In this document: positions 8,014-15,748 of the stretch, one piece after another
How the letters are laid out: each line of letters begins with the position of its first letter
Position numbering within the stretch: position 1 is the first letter of the stretch
Source of the DNA: Candidatus Pseudoscillospira falkowii
GTDB taxonomy: Bacteria > Bacillota > Clostridia > Oscillospirales > Oscillospiraceae
NCBI GenBank assembly: GCA_904374485.1
Contig: CAJFFX010000010.1
Coordinates: forward strand, 1-39,454
Direction of reading: 5' to 3'
DNA: 39,454 nt
Made by a program: the position numbers and the translations under genes
The notes under the pieces: model-generated
Databases searched by the model: none
What the model saw: only the letters and a program-made list of their open reading frames with translations
What the model was told of the DNA's origin: nothing

Positions 8014-8934
8014 TCAACGCTCCCCTCTGGCACTGCCGTTGCGGTGCTTTAACATTTCCTGCTGAATGCTTCTTTTCTCCGCATCCAGGGGATCGGCATA
8101 TTCTCTGCTGCGTTCGTCGAAGGGCGTGCCCTTGTTGGGGTGGTTGTAGGTGCCGGCGGTGGTGACGAGCTGGTCCTCGTTCACCAGCTCATAATTGCTG
8201 CTGCCGTCCATGCGCCGCTCCAGGAAGCGCAGGATCAGGGAGGCGATCAGCGTCATGGTCAGATAGGCGACCATTTCGATGGCGGCGGAGGGGAAGTAGA
8301 GGTAAGTCGAACCCACGGCCGCGCGGTGTACGGCGAACAGCTCGCCATAGGCGATGATGAACATGACGGAGGTATCCTTGATGTTGATGATCAGGTTGTT
8401 GCCGATCTGGGGCAGCAGCACGCGGAAGGCCTGGGGGATGATGACATAGAGCATGGTCTGCACATGGTTCATGCCGATGGCCTTGGCGCCCTCGGTCTGG
8501 CCGGGGTCGATGGAGAGGAAGCCGCCGCGGACGGATTCGGCCATGTAAGCGCCGGTGTTGATGGACACCACCAGCAGGGCGGCCAGAAACACGCTGGGCC
8601 ACTGTACCAGGGTGCCGGTGAAGTAGGGAAGACCATAGTAGATGAACACGGCCTGCAGGATCATGGGCGTGCCGCGGAACACTTCCACATAGATCCGGAT
8701 GACGGCGCGGATCACCGTCAGGACGATGCGCTTGACGATATTGTCGCGCTTGGAGTAGGGGATGGTGTTGAGGATGCCGCAGATGAAACCGATGATGCAG
8801 CCGATCAGCGTGGCCAGCACGGCCAGGACGATGGTGTTCCACATGCCGTGGAGATACTGGTCGCCGAACCGCGCCCACATGGCGGGAATATCGACGCCCA
8901 GCTGCGCGCACTGCTGAAGAAAAATTTGCAGCAT
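8014..8934 (-). CDS. Polar amino acid ABC transporter permease (lysine-regulated)
   Basis: A 306-residue inner-membrane permease of the HisM/GlnP family. It has about five helices and the cytoplasmic EAA loop ([20 protein letters not shown]) that docks on the ATPase. It starts with AAAGGAG 9 bases upstream. It is longer than the usual 215-240 residues: after the last helix (ending near [10 protein letters not shown]) there is a hydrophilic C-terminal tail of about 65 residues rich in Asp, Glu and Arg, with no domain I recognise. A single permease gene implies a homodimer. It is followed at once by its ATPase gene. Confidence 0.92.
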   Translation of the reverse strand: MLQIFLQQCAQLGVDIPAMWARFGDQYLHGMWNTIVLAVLATLIGCIIGFICGILNTIPYSKRDNIVKRIVLTVIRAVIRIYVEVFRGTPMILQAVFIYYGLPYFTGTLVQWPSVFLAALLVVSINTGAYMAESVRGGFLSIDPGQTEGAKAIGMNHVQTMLYVIIPQAFRVLLPQIGNNLIINIKDTSVMFIIAYGELFAVHRAAVGSTYLYFPSAAIEMVAYLTMTLIASLILRFLERRMDGSSNYELVNEDQLVTTAGTYNHPNKGTPFDERSREYADPLDAEKRSIQQEMLKHRNGSARGER

Positions 8935-9017
8935 GCAGGGATGCTCCTTTCTGATAAACGCTCTCTTTTTTATATTTTATAAGGAATGGGGGATGCTTTT
9001 CCGGATGCGGGGGGGCG

Positions 9018-9099
9018 TTTGCCCCTGTTTTATCCCGCCGCCGCGCGGCCGCGCCGGCGGGATAAAACAGGGGCAAAGCGAGGGAGAATGCTCCCTCGC
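9018..9099 (-). other. Two tandem stem-loops between binding-protein and permease genes
   Basis: On the minus strand the transcript first meets a 9-bp hairpin (9099-9091 with 9086-9078, 4-base loop). A perfect 23-bp hairpin follows (9077-9055 with 9040-9018, 14-base GC-rich loop). No T run follows the large one. In binding-protein operons such hairpins commonly protect the upstream message or cause partial termination, giving more binding protein than permease. That function is inferred here. Confidence 0.7.
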
Positions 9100-9123
9100 C
9101 TTGCCGGATCGTTTTTTGGATGC

Positions 9124-10014
9124 TTATTCGCCGACGGGCTGGATGGCGATGGCCTCGTCCATCATGGCGTCGAAATCGTCGGAGGTCATGGTGGACAGAA
9201 CGCCGTCGATGGCGTCCTTCAGGACGGTGTTGCCCTTGCGGACGGAAATGCCGATGTTGACGTTCTCGGCACGCTCTTCCTCGGAGAACTGGAAGTCACC
9301 GTCGGTGCCGGAGAAGTCCAGAATCACCAGGTCGGGATAGGCGGCCACAGCGCCGCGGGCGGTGGGCATATCGGTGCAGATGAAGTCCACGGTGCCGGTC
9401 TCCAGGGCCATCAGCATGGCCGGCGCGCTCTCAGCGGCGGTCTGGATCTGGGCGCCCTCGATCTGGGGCAGGCACGCGTCATACCAGATGGTGGATTCCT
9501 GGGCGGTGCAGGTGCCGCTCAGCTCGGAAATGGAGGTGGCGCTGGCGTTGGGGCTGTCGGCCTTGGTGACGCACACCATGGTGGCGTAGTAGTAGGGGCC
9601 GGCGAAGTCGACCTGCTTGCTGCGGTCGGCAGTCATGGACTGGCCGGCGATGACGGCGTCATAGGTGCCGGACTGGACGCCGGGCACCAGGGAGCCCCAG
9701 TCGGCCTGGTAGATCTCCAGCTCCCAGCCGTTGGCCTCGCAGATCTTCTTGGCCATCATCACGTCGTAGCCGTTGGCGTAGCCGGTGCCGTTGGCAATGG
9801 CGACGGCGCCGTTGGAATCGTCGTCCTGCAGCCAGTTATAGGGGGCGTAGGCGCACTCCATGGCGATGGTCAGCACGCCGTCCTCCACGCCGGAGGCCAT
9901 GGGGGTTTCGCCGCCCTCATCGGTGCTGGAGGGGGTGTTGCCGTTTCCGCAGGCGGTCAGGGACAGGCCCATCAGGGCGGCACAGGTCAGTGCGAACAAT
10001 CTTTTCTTCATCAT
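9124..10014 (-). CDS. Amino acid ABC transporter substrate-binding lipoprotein (probable lysine)
   Basis: A 296-residue extracellular solute-binding protein of family 3. It begins with a lipoprotein signal (MMKKRLFALTCAALMGLSL then TAC, lipidated Cys), then a Ser/Thr/Glu-rich linker and the two-lobe binding fold (LTIAMECAYAPYNW; GYDVMMAKKICEANGWELE; YDAVIAGQSMTADRSKQVDF). The start at 10014 is set by GGAAGGAAG upstream; longer frames would run into the riboswitch terminator. The family binds polar amino acids. The upstream lysine riboswitch points to lysine, though related cationic amino acids are possible. Confidence 0.92.
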   Translation of the reverse strand: MMKKRLFALTCAALMGLSLTACGNGNTPSSTDEGGETPMASGVEDGVLTIAMECAYAPYNWLQDDDSNGAVAIANGTGYANGYDVMMAKKICEANGWELEIYQADWGSLVPGVQSGTYDAVIAGQSMTADRSKQVDFAGPYYYATMVCVTKADSPNASATSISELSGTCTAQESTIWYDACLPQIEGAQIQTAAESAPAMLMALETGTVDFICTDMPTARGAVAAYPDLVILDFSGTDGDFQFSEEERAENVNIGISVRKGNTVLKDAIDGVLSTMTSDDFDAMMDEAIAIQPVGE

Positions 10015-10098
10015 GTTTTTCGTCTTCCTTCCAAAATTGTTTTCCGCGAAGCAGAGGGATACCACTGTGCCGAAAGGCATGGCGCGCGAAATGGGTAT

Positions 10099-10137
10099 AA
10101 AAAAACCATGACCTTTCAGCAACGGAAAGTATCATGG
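10099..10137 (-). terminator. Riboswitch-controlled terminator
   Basis: On the minus strand CCATGA-ta-CTTTC pairs with GAAAG-g-TCATGG and is followed by seven T (10105-10099). Its 5' arm (AUGAUA) can instead pair with the 3' strand of the aptamer P1 helix (UAUCAU), so lysine-stabilised P1 frees the arm and allows termination. Confidence 0.88.
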
Positions 10138-10170
10138 CAAACTTTGGAATCACAATCGATTCGCCGATGT

Positions 10171-10342
10171 CAATGATAGCACTCCACATTGCTGTGACAG
10201 TCTGACGGATGTTCTCCGTCAGCCCAGGAACCAACCTCCCGGCCGGAGGATGGACCTTCGGCAGAAAACCCTTTCTCTCCGCGGCGGCGGCCTGGCCGTT
10301 GTCCCAGCGGAAATACTGATGTTTTCTGCGCCTCTACCATTG
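10171..10342 (-). ncRNA. Lysine riboswitch (L-box) aptamer
   Basis: Read on the minus strand, the element has the conserved blocks of the lysine riboswitch in order: GGTAGAGGCGCAG, CAGTAT, GAAAGGG, TGCCGAAGG, CTGGGCTG, GACTGTCA and GTGGAGTGCTATC. The ends CAAUGGUAG and CUAUCAUUG form a 9-bp P1 helix. It lies between a consensus promoter and a terminator upstream of the ABC transporter binding-protein gene. By the known mechanism, lysine binding turns expression off. The match to the well-known lysC leader pattern is extensive, so I am confident without a covariance search. Confidence 0.94.
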
Positions 10343-10386
10343 CCCGGGGATGCGCCCCGGAACAATCGTTATGCGGTTATAGGCGC

Positions 10387-10415
10387 ATATTATCACGATT
10401 CCCCGGCACTGTCAA
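10387..10415 (-). promoter_or_regulatory. Sigma-A promoter for lysine-riboswitch operon
   Basis: On the minus strand TTGACA (10415-10410), exactly 17 bases, then TAATAT (10392-10387). Transcription would begin near 10380, about 40 bases before the aptamer. Confidence 0.88.
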
Positions 10416-10546
10416 CCATTTTTGGAGAAGTCAGGACACTTTGGCAGAATGCACAAAGGATGCGCTGCCAAATCTGGAATAGAGGGCATTGTGCCTATAA
10501 ACAGCCGCGCCGGCGGGAAAAATATCGGAAAGTGAACAAAAAGAAC

Positions 10547-10575
10547 TTGCATTTTTGAAAGGATGCTCCTATAAT
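10547..10575 (+). promoter_or_regulatory. Sigma-A promoter for the aro-phe operon
   Basis: TTGCAT (10547-10552), 17 bases, then a perfect TATAAT (10570-10575). The predicted transcript start near 10582 precedes the leader peptide start by about 24 bases. Confidence 0.88.
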
Positions 10576-10605
10576 GGGTCCAAACCAAAGTGAGGAATCT
10601 TATCC

Positions 10606-10707
10606 ATGAACAAACATTTTTATGCAGCTGAATATTTCTTTGGCTTCTGCGGTCGATTTAACGACGGCGGCTTTTTTGCTTGGGAAAATTTCAGCATAAA
10701 GATGTGA
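10606..10707 (+). CDS. Phe-rich leader peptide of aro-phe attenuator
   Basis: A 33-codon ORF (GTGAGG site 9 bases before the ATG) with 8 Phe, 2 Tyr and 1 Trp codons: it begins MNKHFYAAEYFFGFCGRF and continues with NDGGFFAWENFSIKM. A third of its residues are aromatic, which is the hallmark of a ribosome-mediated attenuation leader. It lies between a consensus promoter and a Rho-independent terminator upstream of aroF in an operon that includes pheA. If charged tRNA-Phe is scarce, the ribosome would stall at the Phe codons and an upstream sequence near the stop codon could pair with the terminator 5' arm. The peptide itself probably has no function. Confidence 0.85.
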   Translation: MNKHFYAAEYFFGFCGRFNDGGFFAWENFSIKM

Positions 10708-10772
10708 ATTGATGGGTATTGGCGCGCGGCAGGCGCGCACTTCAGGCGAAGAGGACAGAGGGCTCATTGATT
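10707..10772 (+). promoter_or_regulatory. Candidate antiterminator helix of aro-phe leader
   Basis: Bases 10707-10716 (AATTGATGGG, starting at the last base of the leader stop codon) can pair with 10763-10772 (CTCATTGATT) through ten pairs, three of them G-U. The second segment is the 5' arm of the terminator. A ribosome at the stop codon would mask the first segment, while a ribosome stalled at Phe codons would leave it free, so the geometry suits attenuation. Confidence 0.6.
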
Positions 10773-10798
10773 GACAAAGATCAATGGGCCCTCTTTTT
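10757..10798 (+). terminator. Attenuator terminator upstream of aroF
   Basis: A 15-bp stem (10757-10771 with 10780-10794, one G-U pair) with an 8-base loop ends in TTTTT (10794-10798). It stands 71 bases before aroF, so transcription must read through it to express the operon. Confidence 0.92.
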
Positions 10799-10869
10799 GT
10801 CTGCGTGCTCCGCCGCTGCGGAAAACATTGCTTTCAGGAATTTTCGGAATATAAAGGAGAGAAAAACGT

Positions 10870-11889
10870 ATGGTCGTTGTTATGAAACCGGGCACCGCCC
10901 GGGAGGATATCCAGGCCCTGGCGGCCCAGCTGGAGCAGCTGGATCTGCAGGTCAGCATCACCGAGGGCCACGGCTGCAGCATCCTGGGCCTGGTGGGCGA
11001 CACCACCGCCGTGGATATGGACAAAATTTCCATCAATCAGCATGTGGAGCGCGTCATGCGCGTGTCTGAGCCCTATAAGAAGGCCAACCGCAAGTTCCAC
11101 CCCGAGGACACCGTGGTGTCCGTGGGCACGGCGAAGATCGGCGGCGGCAATTTCGGCGTTATCGCCGGCCCCTGCAGCGTGGAGAGCGAGGAGCAGATGA
11201 TCGAGGTGGCCCGGCGGGTCAAGGCGGCGGGGGCGTCCATGCTCCGCGGCGGCGCTTTCAAGCCCCGCACATCCCCCTATTCCTTCCAGGGCATGGGCAC
11301 CCGGGGGCTGGACCTGCTGCTGCTGGCCAAGGAGGCCTCGGGCCTGCCCATCGTCACGGAGCTGATGAGCCCCAAATATATCGACCTGTTTGAAGAAAAG
11401 GTGGACGTGGTGCAGATCGGCGCCCGCAATATGCAGAACTTCGACCTGCTCAAGGAAGTGGGCAAAATGAGCAAGCCCATCCTGCTCAAGCGCGGCCTTT
11501 CCAATACCTATGAGGAGTGGATCATGTCTGCCGAATATATCATGAGCGAGGGCAATGAAAACGTCATCCTCTGCGAGCGGGGCATCCGCACCTTCGAAAC
11601 CTATACCCGCAACACCCTGGACGTTTCCGCCATTCCCTGCATCAAGCGCATGAGTCACTTGCCCATCATTGTGGACCCGTCCCACTCCGGCGGCGTCAGC
11701 TGGCTGGTGGAATCGCTGGCCCTGTCCGGCATCGCCGCCGGCTGCGACGGCATCATCGTGGAGGTCCACAACGATCCCCCCCACGCCAAGTGCGACGGCC
11801 AGCAGTCCCTGACCCCCGATCAGTTTGAGGGCCTCATGGACAAGGTCGGCAAAATGACCGAGTTGGTGGGAAAGCACATCGTGCGCTGA
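10870..11889 (+). CDS. aroF: 3-deoxy-7-phosphoheptulonate synthase (DAHP synthase)
   Basis: This enzyme catalyses the first step of the shikimate pathway, condensing phosphoenolpyruvate and erythrose-4-phosphate to DAHP. The 339-residue protein has an N-terminal ferredoxin-like (FXD) regulatory domain of about 70 residues (MVVVMKPGTAREDI...) and then the catalytic barrel with AGPCSVES, LRGGAFKPRTSPYSFQG and DPSHSGG. This is the type I-beta form found in Bacillota and Thermotoga. AAAGGAG precedes the ATG. It is the first gene of the aro-phe operon, placed behind the Phe-rich attenuator, and the N-terminal domain suggests additional allosteric feedback. Confidence 0.96.
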   Translation: MVVVMKPGTAREDIQALAAQLEQLDLQVSITEGHGCSILGLVGDTTAVDMDKISINQHVERVMRVSEPYKKANRKFHPEDTVVSVGTAKIGGGNFGVIAGPCSVESEEQMIEVARRVKAAGASMLRGGAFKPRTSPYSFQGMGTRGLDLLLLAKEASGLPIVTELMSPKYIDLFEEKVDVVQIGARNMQNFDLLKEVGKMSKPILLKRGLSNTYEEWIMSAEYIMSEGNENVILCERGIRTFETYTRNTLDVSAIPCIKRMSHLPIIVDPSHSGGVSWLVESLALSGIAAGCDGIIVEVHNDPPHAKCDGQQSLTPDQFEGLMDKVGKMTELVGKHIVR

Positions 11890-11920
11890 GCACGCCGGAG
11901 ACGAAAGGGAGCGGTGAGCA

Positions 11921-12991
11921 ATGGAAACGCTGAAGGTAACGCTGCCGGGCCGCAGCTATGAGATCCTGATCGGCGGCGGCCTTTTGGACGGCTGCGGCGC
12001 GCGCATCCGCGCCGTGACCGGCGCGGAGACGGCGGCCGTGGTGACGGACAGCAACGTGGCGCCGCTGTATCTGCGGCAGGTGGAGGAAAGCCTGCGCGCG
12101 GCGGGCTTTGCTGTCTTTTCCGTGGTGTTCCCCGCCGGGGAGCAGAGCAAGACCACGGAAACGCTGAATATGCTCTACGAGCGCTTTGCCGCGGCGGGCA
12201 TCACCCGGGGCGACGCCGTGGCGGCCCTGGGCGGCGGCGTCACCGGCGATCTTGCGGGCTTTGCCGCGGCTACCATGTTCCGGGGCATGGATTATATCCA
12301 GCTTCCCACGACGCTGCTGGCCCAGGTGGACAGCAGCGTGGGCGGCAAAACGGCCGTGGACCTGCCCCAGGGGAAAAACTTGGTGGGGGCTTTCCACCAG
12401 CCCAAATTGGTGCTTTCGGACACGGACTGCCTGCGCACCCTCAGCCGCCGCGTCCTCTGCGACGGCATGGCTGAGGTCATCAAATACGGCATGATCGCCA
12501 GCGAGGCCCTGCTGGGCCGGCTGGAGAACCTGCGCGGGCCGGAGGACCTGCCCGAACATTGGGACCGGATCGTTTATGAATGCTGCGACATCAAGCGCGC
12601 CGTGGTGGCCGAGGACGAACGCGACACCGGCCGCCGGGGCATTCTGAATTTCGGCCACACCCTGGGCCACGCCTATGAGCGGGCCTATCACTACGAGACC
12701 TATACCCACGGCGAGGCCGTGGCCGCCGGCATGGTGAAAATGCTGGAACTGGAAGAAAAGCAGGGCAGGGATACGGCGGCCCTGCGGCGGCGGCTCACCG
12801 CCCTGCTGCGGAAATTTGAACTGCCGGCGGGGATTCCCTGTTCCATGGCGGACTATCGGGAAGCTGTGGGTCTCGACAAAAAAGCGAAGGGGCGGAAGAT
12901 CAGCGTGATCGAGGTGGAAACGCCCGGCCGGGCGGAGATCGTGCCCATGGAAAAGGAAATCCTGTTCGCCCTGCTGGAGGAAACGCTATGA
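11921..12991 (+). CDS. aroB: 3-dehydroquinate synthase
   Basis: This NAD- and metal-dependent enzyme converts DAHP to 3-dehydroquinate, the second shikimate step. The 356-residue length is standard. The protein shows GGGVTGDLAGFAAATMFRG (nucleotide and substrate site), QLPTTLLAQVDSSVGGKTAVD, and the metal-binding histidines in LNFGHTLGHAYE and THGEAVAAGM. It is second in the operon, 31 bases after aroF, and overlaps aroA by 4 bases. Confidence 0.96.
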   Translation: METLKVTLPGRSYEILIGGGLLDGCGARIRAVTGAETAAVVTDSNVAPLYLRQVEESLRAAGFAVFSVVFPAGEQSKTTETLNMLYERFAAAGITRGDAVAALGGGVTGDLAGFAAATMFRGMDYIQLPTTLLAQVDSSVGGKTAVDLPQGKNLVGAFHQPKLVLSDTDCLRTLSRRVLCDGMAEVIKYGMIASEALLGRLENLRGPEDLPEHWDRIVYECCDIKRAVVAEDERDTGRRGILNFGHTLGHAYERAYHYETYTHGEAVAAGMVKMLELEEKQGRDTAALRRRLTALLRKFELPAGIPCSMADYREAVGLDKKAKGRKISVIEVETPGRAEIVPMEKEILFALLEETL

Positions 12992-14250
12992 ATGTGACGA
13001 TCCATCCCCGGCGGCTGTGCGGGGCCATCACGCCGCCGCCGTCCAAAAGCCAGGCCCACCGCCTGATCCTGGCCGCCGCCCTGGCGGAGGGAGAGAGCAC
13101 CCTCTCCAACGTGGCCTTTTCCCAGGACATCCTCGCCACCCTTTCCTGCATGGAGCAGCTGGGGGCGCGGTGGGAAAAGCTGGATGAAGGCGCCATCCGC
13201 GTCACCGGCCTTTCCGCCGGGAAGCCGGCCCTGCACGGGGACGGCCTGCCCCATTTCGACTGCGGCGAGAGCGGTTCGACCCTGCGCTTTCTGATCCCCG
13301 TGGCCCTGGCCGCGGCGGGGGGCGGCGTGTTCACCGGCCGGGGCCGCCTGATGGAGCGGCCCCAGAAGCCCTATTTCGACCTTTTTGCGGAAAAGGGGAT
13401 CGCCTGGAGCCAGGAGGGGGGCGTCCTCACGGTGCGCGGCGCGCTGACGGCGGGGGAATACGCCCTGCCGGGCAATGTGTCCAGCCAGTTTTTCACGGGC
13501 CTGCTCTACGCCCTGCCCCTGCTGGAAGGGGCGTCCTGCGTCCGCTCCACCACGGCGCTGGAGAGCCGCAGCTATATCGACATGACCCTGGACGCCCTGG
13601 CGCGCTGCGGCGTTTCCGTCGGGGAGGAGACGCGCGGCGGCCGCCCGGCCTTCGTACTGACGGGGCCCCAGAGGTACCGCGCGGCGGACTGCGCCGTGGA
13701 GGCCGACTGGTCCCAGGCTGCCTTTTACTACGCCATGCGGGGCGTCGGCTGCGACCTTTCCATTGAAGGCATGAACGAAGCTTCTGTCCAGGGCGACCGG
13801 AAGATCGCCGCCTATGACTGCATCCTCCGCGAAGAAGGAGAAGCGGTGCTGAATGTGGCAGACTGCCCGGACCTGGTGCCGCCTCTGGCGGCCTATGCGG
13901 CGCTGCGGGGGACGGGGCGCATGACGCGCATCGTCAACGCCGGGCGCCTGCGCATCAAGGAGAGCGACCGGCTGGCCGCCGTGACGGAGGTGCTGAACGC
14001 CCTGGGCGCCCAGGTGGAGGAACTGCCGGAGGGCCTGGTGATCCGCGGCGCGGATACCCTGGCCGGCGGCGCAGCGGTGGACGCCCACAACGACCACCGC
14101 ATCGCCATGATGGCTGCCGCGGCGGCTGTCCGGTGTGCGCGGCCCGTCACCATCCTCGGTGCGGAATGCGTGCGCAAATCCTATCCCAACTTCTGGGATG
14201 ACTACGCGCGCCTGGGCGGACAGATCGAACGGGAGGAGAGCGAACCATGA
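12988..14250 (+). CDS. aroA: 3-phosphoshikimate 1-carboxyvinyltransferase (EPSP synthase)
   Basis: This enzyme transfers the enolpyruvyl group of PEP to shikimate-3-phosphate. The 420-residue two-domain protein carries PPSKSQAHRLILAAALAEG at the start (substrate-binding lysine and serine), GESGSTLRFL (PEP loop), the mid-protein NEASVQGDRKIA, RIKESDRL, and DHRIAMMAAAAA near the end. It overlaps aroB upstream and aroC downstream, each by ATGA. Whether it is a glyphosate-sensitive class cannot be settled by eye. Confidence 0.95.
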   Translation: MNVTIHPRRLCGAITPPPSKSQAHRLILAAALAEGESTLSNVAFSQDILATLSCMEQLGARWEKLDEGAIRVTGLSAGKPALHGDGLPHFDCGESGSTLRFLIPVALAAAGGGVFTGRGRLMERPQKPYFDLFAEKGIAWSQEGGVLTVRGALTAGEYALPGNVSSQFFTGLLYALPLLEGASCVRSTTALESRSYIDMTLDALARCGVSVGEETRGGRPAFVLTGPQRYRAADCAVEADWSQAAFYYAMRGVGCDLSIEGMNEASVQGDRKIAAYDCILREEGEAVLNVADCPDLVPPLAAYAALRGTGRMTRIVNAGRLRIKESDRLAAVTEVLNALGAQVEELPEGLVIRGADTLAGGAAVDAHNDHRIAMMAAAAAVRCARPVTILGAECVRKSYPNFWDDYARLGGQIEREESEP

Positions 14251-15224
14251 ACTATACGATATTCGGCGAGAGTCACGGCCCGGCCATCGGCGTGGTGCTG
14301 GAGGGCGTGCCCTCCGGCCTGGTGGTCGATATGGATTTTATCCGCGCCGAGCTGCGGCGCCGCGCCCCGGGGCAGAACGCCCTGTCCACGGCCCGGAAGG
14401 AAGCGGACGAGCCGGAGATCCTCTCCGGCGTGTTCAAGGGGCGCACCACGGGCACGCCCCTGTGCGCCGTCATCCGCAATACGGACACCCGCTCCCGGGA
14501 TTATGAAAAAATGAAGCGCCTGCCCCGGCCCGGCCACGCCGACTACGCCGGCGCCGTGCGCTACGGAGGCTATAACGACTACCGCGGCGGCGGTCATTTT
14601 TCCGGCCGCCTGACGGCGCCCCTGGTCTTTGCCGGGGCGCTGGCCAAGCTGATTTTGCGGGAAAAGAATATCGACGTCACAGCGCGCATCTCCATCCTGG
14701 GGGGCGTGCCGGACCCGACGCCGGCGCAGATCGAGGAGATCATCCTGGCGGCAAAGGCGGAGGGCGACAGCGTGGGCGGCGCCATCGCCTGTACGGTGAG
14801 GGGCGTGGAGGCCGGCCATGGCGCGCCGGATTTCGGCTGCAACGCCGAGGGGATCATTTCTCAGTATCTCTTTGCCGTCCCGGCGGTGAAGGGCGTGGCC
14901 TTCGGCGCGGGCTTCGGCTTTTCCTGCATGCGCGGCAGCGAAGCCAACGACCCCTTCTACATGGACGGCGACGCGGTGCGGACCCGGAGCAACTGCGCCG
15001 GCGGCATCAACGGCGGCATCACCAACGGCATGCCCATCGTTTTTGAAGCGGCGATCCGCCCCACGCCCTCGATTGCCAGGGAGCAGGACACGGTGGACCT
15101 TTCCGCGCGGAAAGACGCCAAGCTCACAGTGGAAGGCCGCCACGACCCCTGCATCGTCCAGCGGGCGCTGCCGGTCATCGAGGCGGCGGCGGCCCTGGCC
15201 GTCTGCGAACTGCTGAGCATTTGA
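14247..15224 (+). CDS. aroC: Chorismate synthase
   Basis: This enzyme uses reduced FMN to convert EPSP to chorismate, the branch-point precursor. The 325-residue protein begins with MNYTIFGESHGPAIGVVLEG and has RRRAPGQ, RPGHADYAGAVRYGG, DYRGGGHFSGRLTA and CAGGINGGITNGMPI, which are the FMN and substrate motifs. It is somewhat shorter than the common 350-390 residues, mostly through a compact C-terminus, but all core motifs are intact. It starts inside the last codons of aroA. Confidence 0.95.
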   Translation: MNYTIFGESHGPAIGVVLEGVPSGLVVDMDFIRAELRRRAPGQNALSTARKEADEPEILSGVFKGRTTGTPLCAVIRNTDTRSRDYEKMKRLPRPGHADYAGAVRYGGYNDYRGGGHFSGRLTAPLVFAGALAKLILREKNIDVTARISILGGVPDPTPAQIEEIILAAKAEGDSVGGAIACTVRGVEAGHGAPDFGCNAEGIISQYLFAVPAVKGVAFGAGFGFSCMRGSEANDPFYMDGDAVRTRSNCAGGINGGITNGMPIVFEAAIRPTPSIAREQDTVDLSARKDAKLTVEGRHDPCIVQRALPVIEAAAALAVCELLSI

Positions 15225-15256
15225 AGCGCATTATCAAATCCTTTGGAGGAAGCGAC

Positions 15257-15748
15257 ATGATCGAACAGAATGATCCGAAAACAAGCGGCGCGGTGATCCT
15301 GGAGGGCGCCGTGGTGCGCGGCGACGTGGAGATCGGCGAAGGCAGCTCCGTCTGGTTCAACGCGGTGATCCGCGCCGAGGGTGAGGCCGTCCGCATCGGC
15401 AGAAACACCAATATCCAGGACGGTGCCGTGCTCCATGTGGACGACGGCATGCCCCTGACCATCGGCGACGGCGTGACGATCGGCCACGGCGCCATCGTCC
15501 ACGGCTGCACCGTGGGCGACAACACCCTCATCGGTATGGGCGCCATCGTGCTCAGCGGCGCGCGGATCGGCCAAAACTGTATCGTCGGCGCGGGCGCTCT
15601 GGTGACGGGGAAAACCGTCGTTCCCGACGGCTGGATGGCCTTCGGCAATCCGGCCAAGCCGGTGCGCCGCCTGAAGACGGCGGAGATCGAGGACAATCTC
15701 CACTCCGCCGCACTGTATGTAGAATTGAAAGAGAGGTATCGGAAATGA
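15257..15748 (+). CDS. Gamma carbonic anhydrase-like hexapeptide protein
   Basis: A 163-residue left-handed beta-helix protein of the gamma carbonic anhydrase/YrdA/PaaY group. Repeating hexapeptides are visible (VILEGAVVRGDVEIGEGSSV), and the three histidines that bind zinc in the family are present in VLHVDDG and GHGAIVHG. The start at 15257 is chosen because TGGAGGA precedes it and the fold begins there; a TTG at 15221 overlaps the aroC stop. It sits inside the aromatic operon, overlapping pheA by 4 bases, so it is co-expressed. Its substrate is unknown: CO2 hydration, or thioester hydrolysis as in PaaY, are possible. Confidence 0.85.
   Translation: MIEQNDPKTSGAVILEGAVVRGDVEIGEGSSVWFNAVIRAEGEAVRIGRNTNIQDGAVLHVDDGMPLTIGDGVTIGHGAIVHGCTVGDNTLIGMGAIVLSGARIGQNCIVGAGALVTGKTVVPDGWMAFGNPAKPVRRLKTAEIEDNLHSAALYVELKERYRK

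Noticed and set aside
10250-10558. 102-codon plus-strand ORF
   Set aside because: It overlies the antisense of the lysine riboswitch and both promoters, with no ribosome site.
10582-10870. T-box leader before aroF
   Set aside because: No conserved AGGGTGGNACCGCG-like block is present; the Phe-rich leader ORF explains the terminator better.
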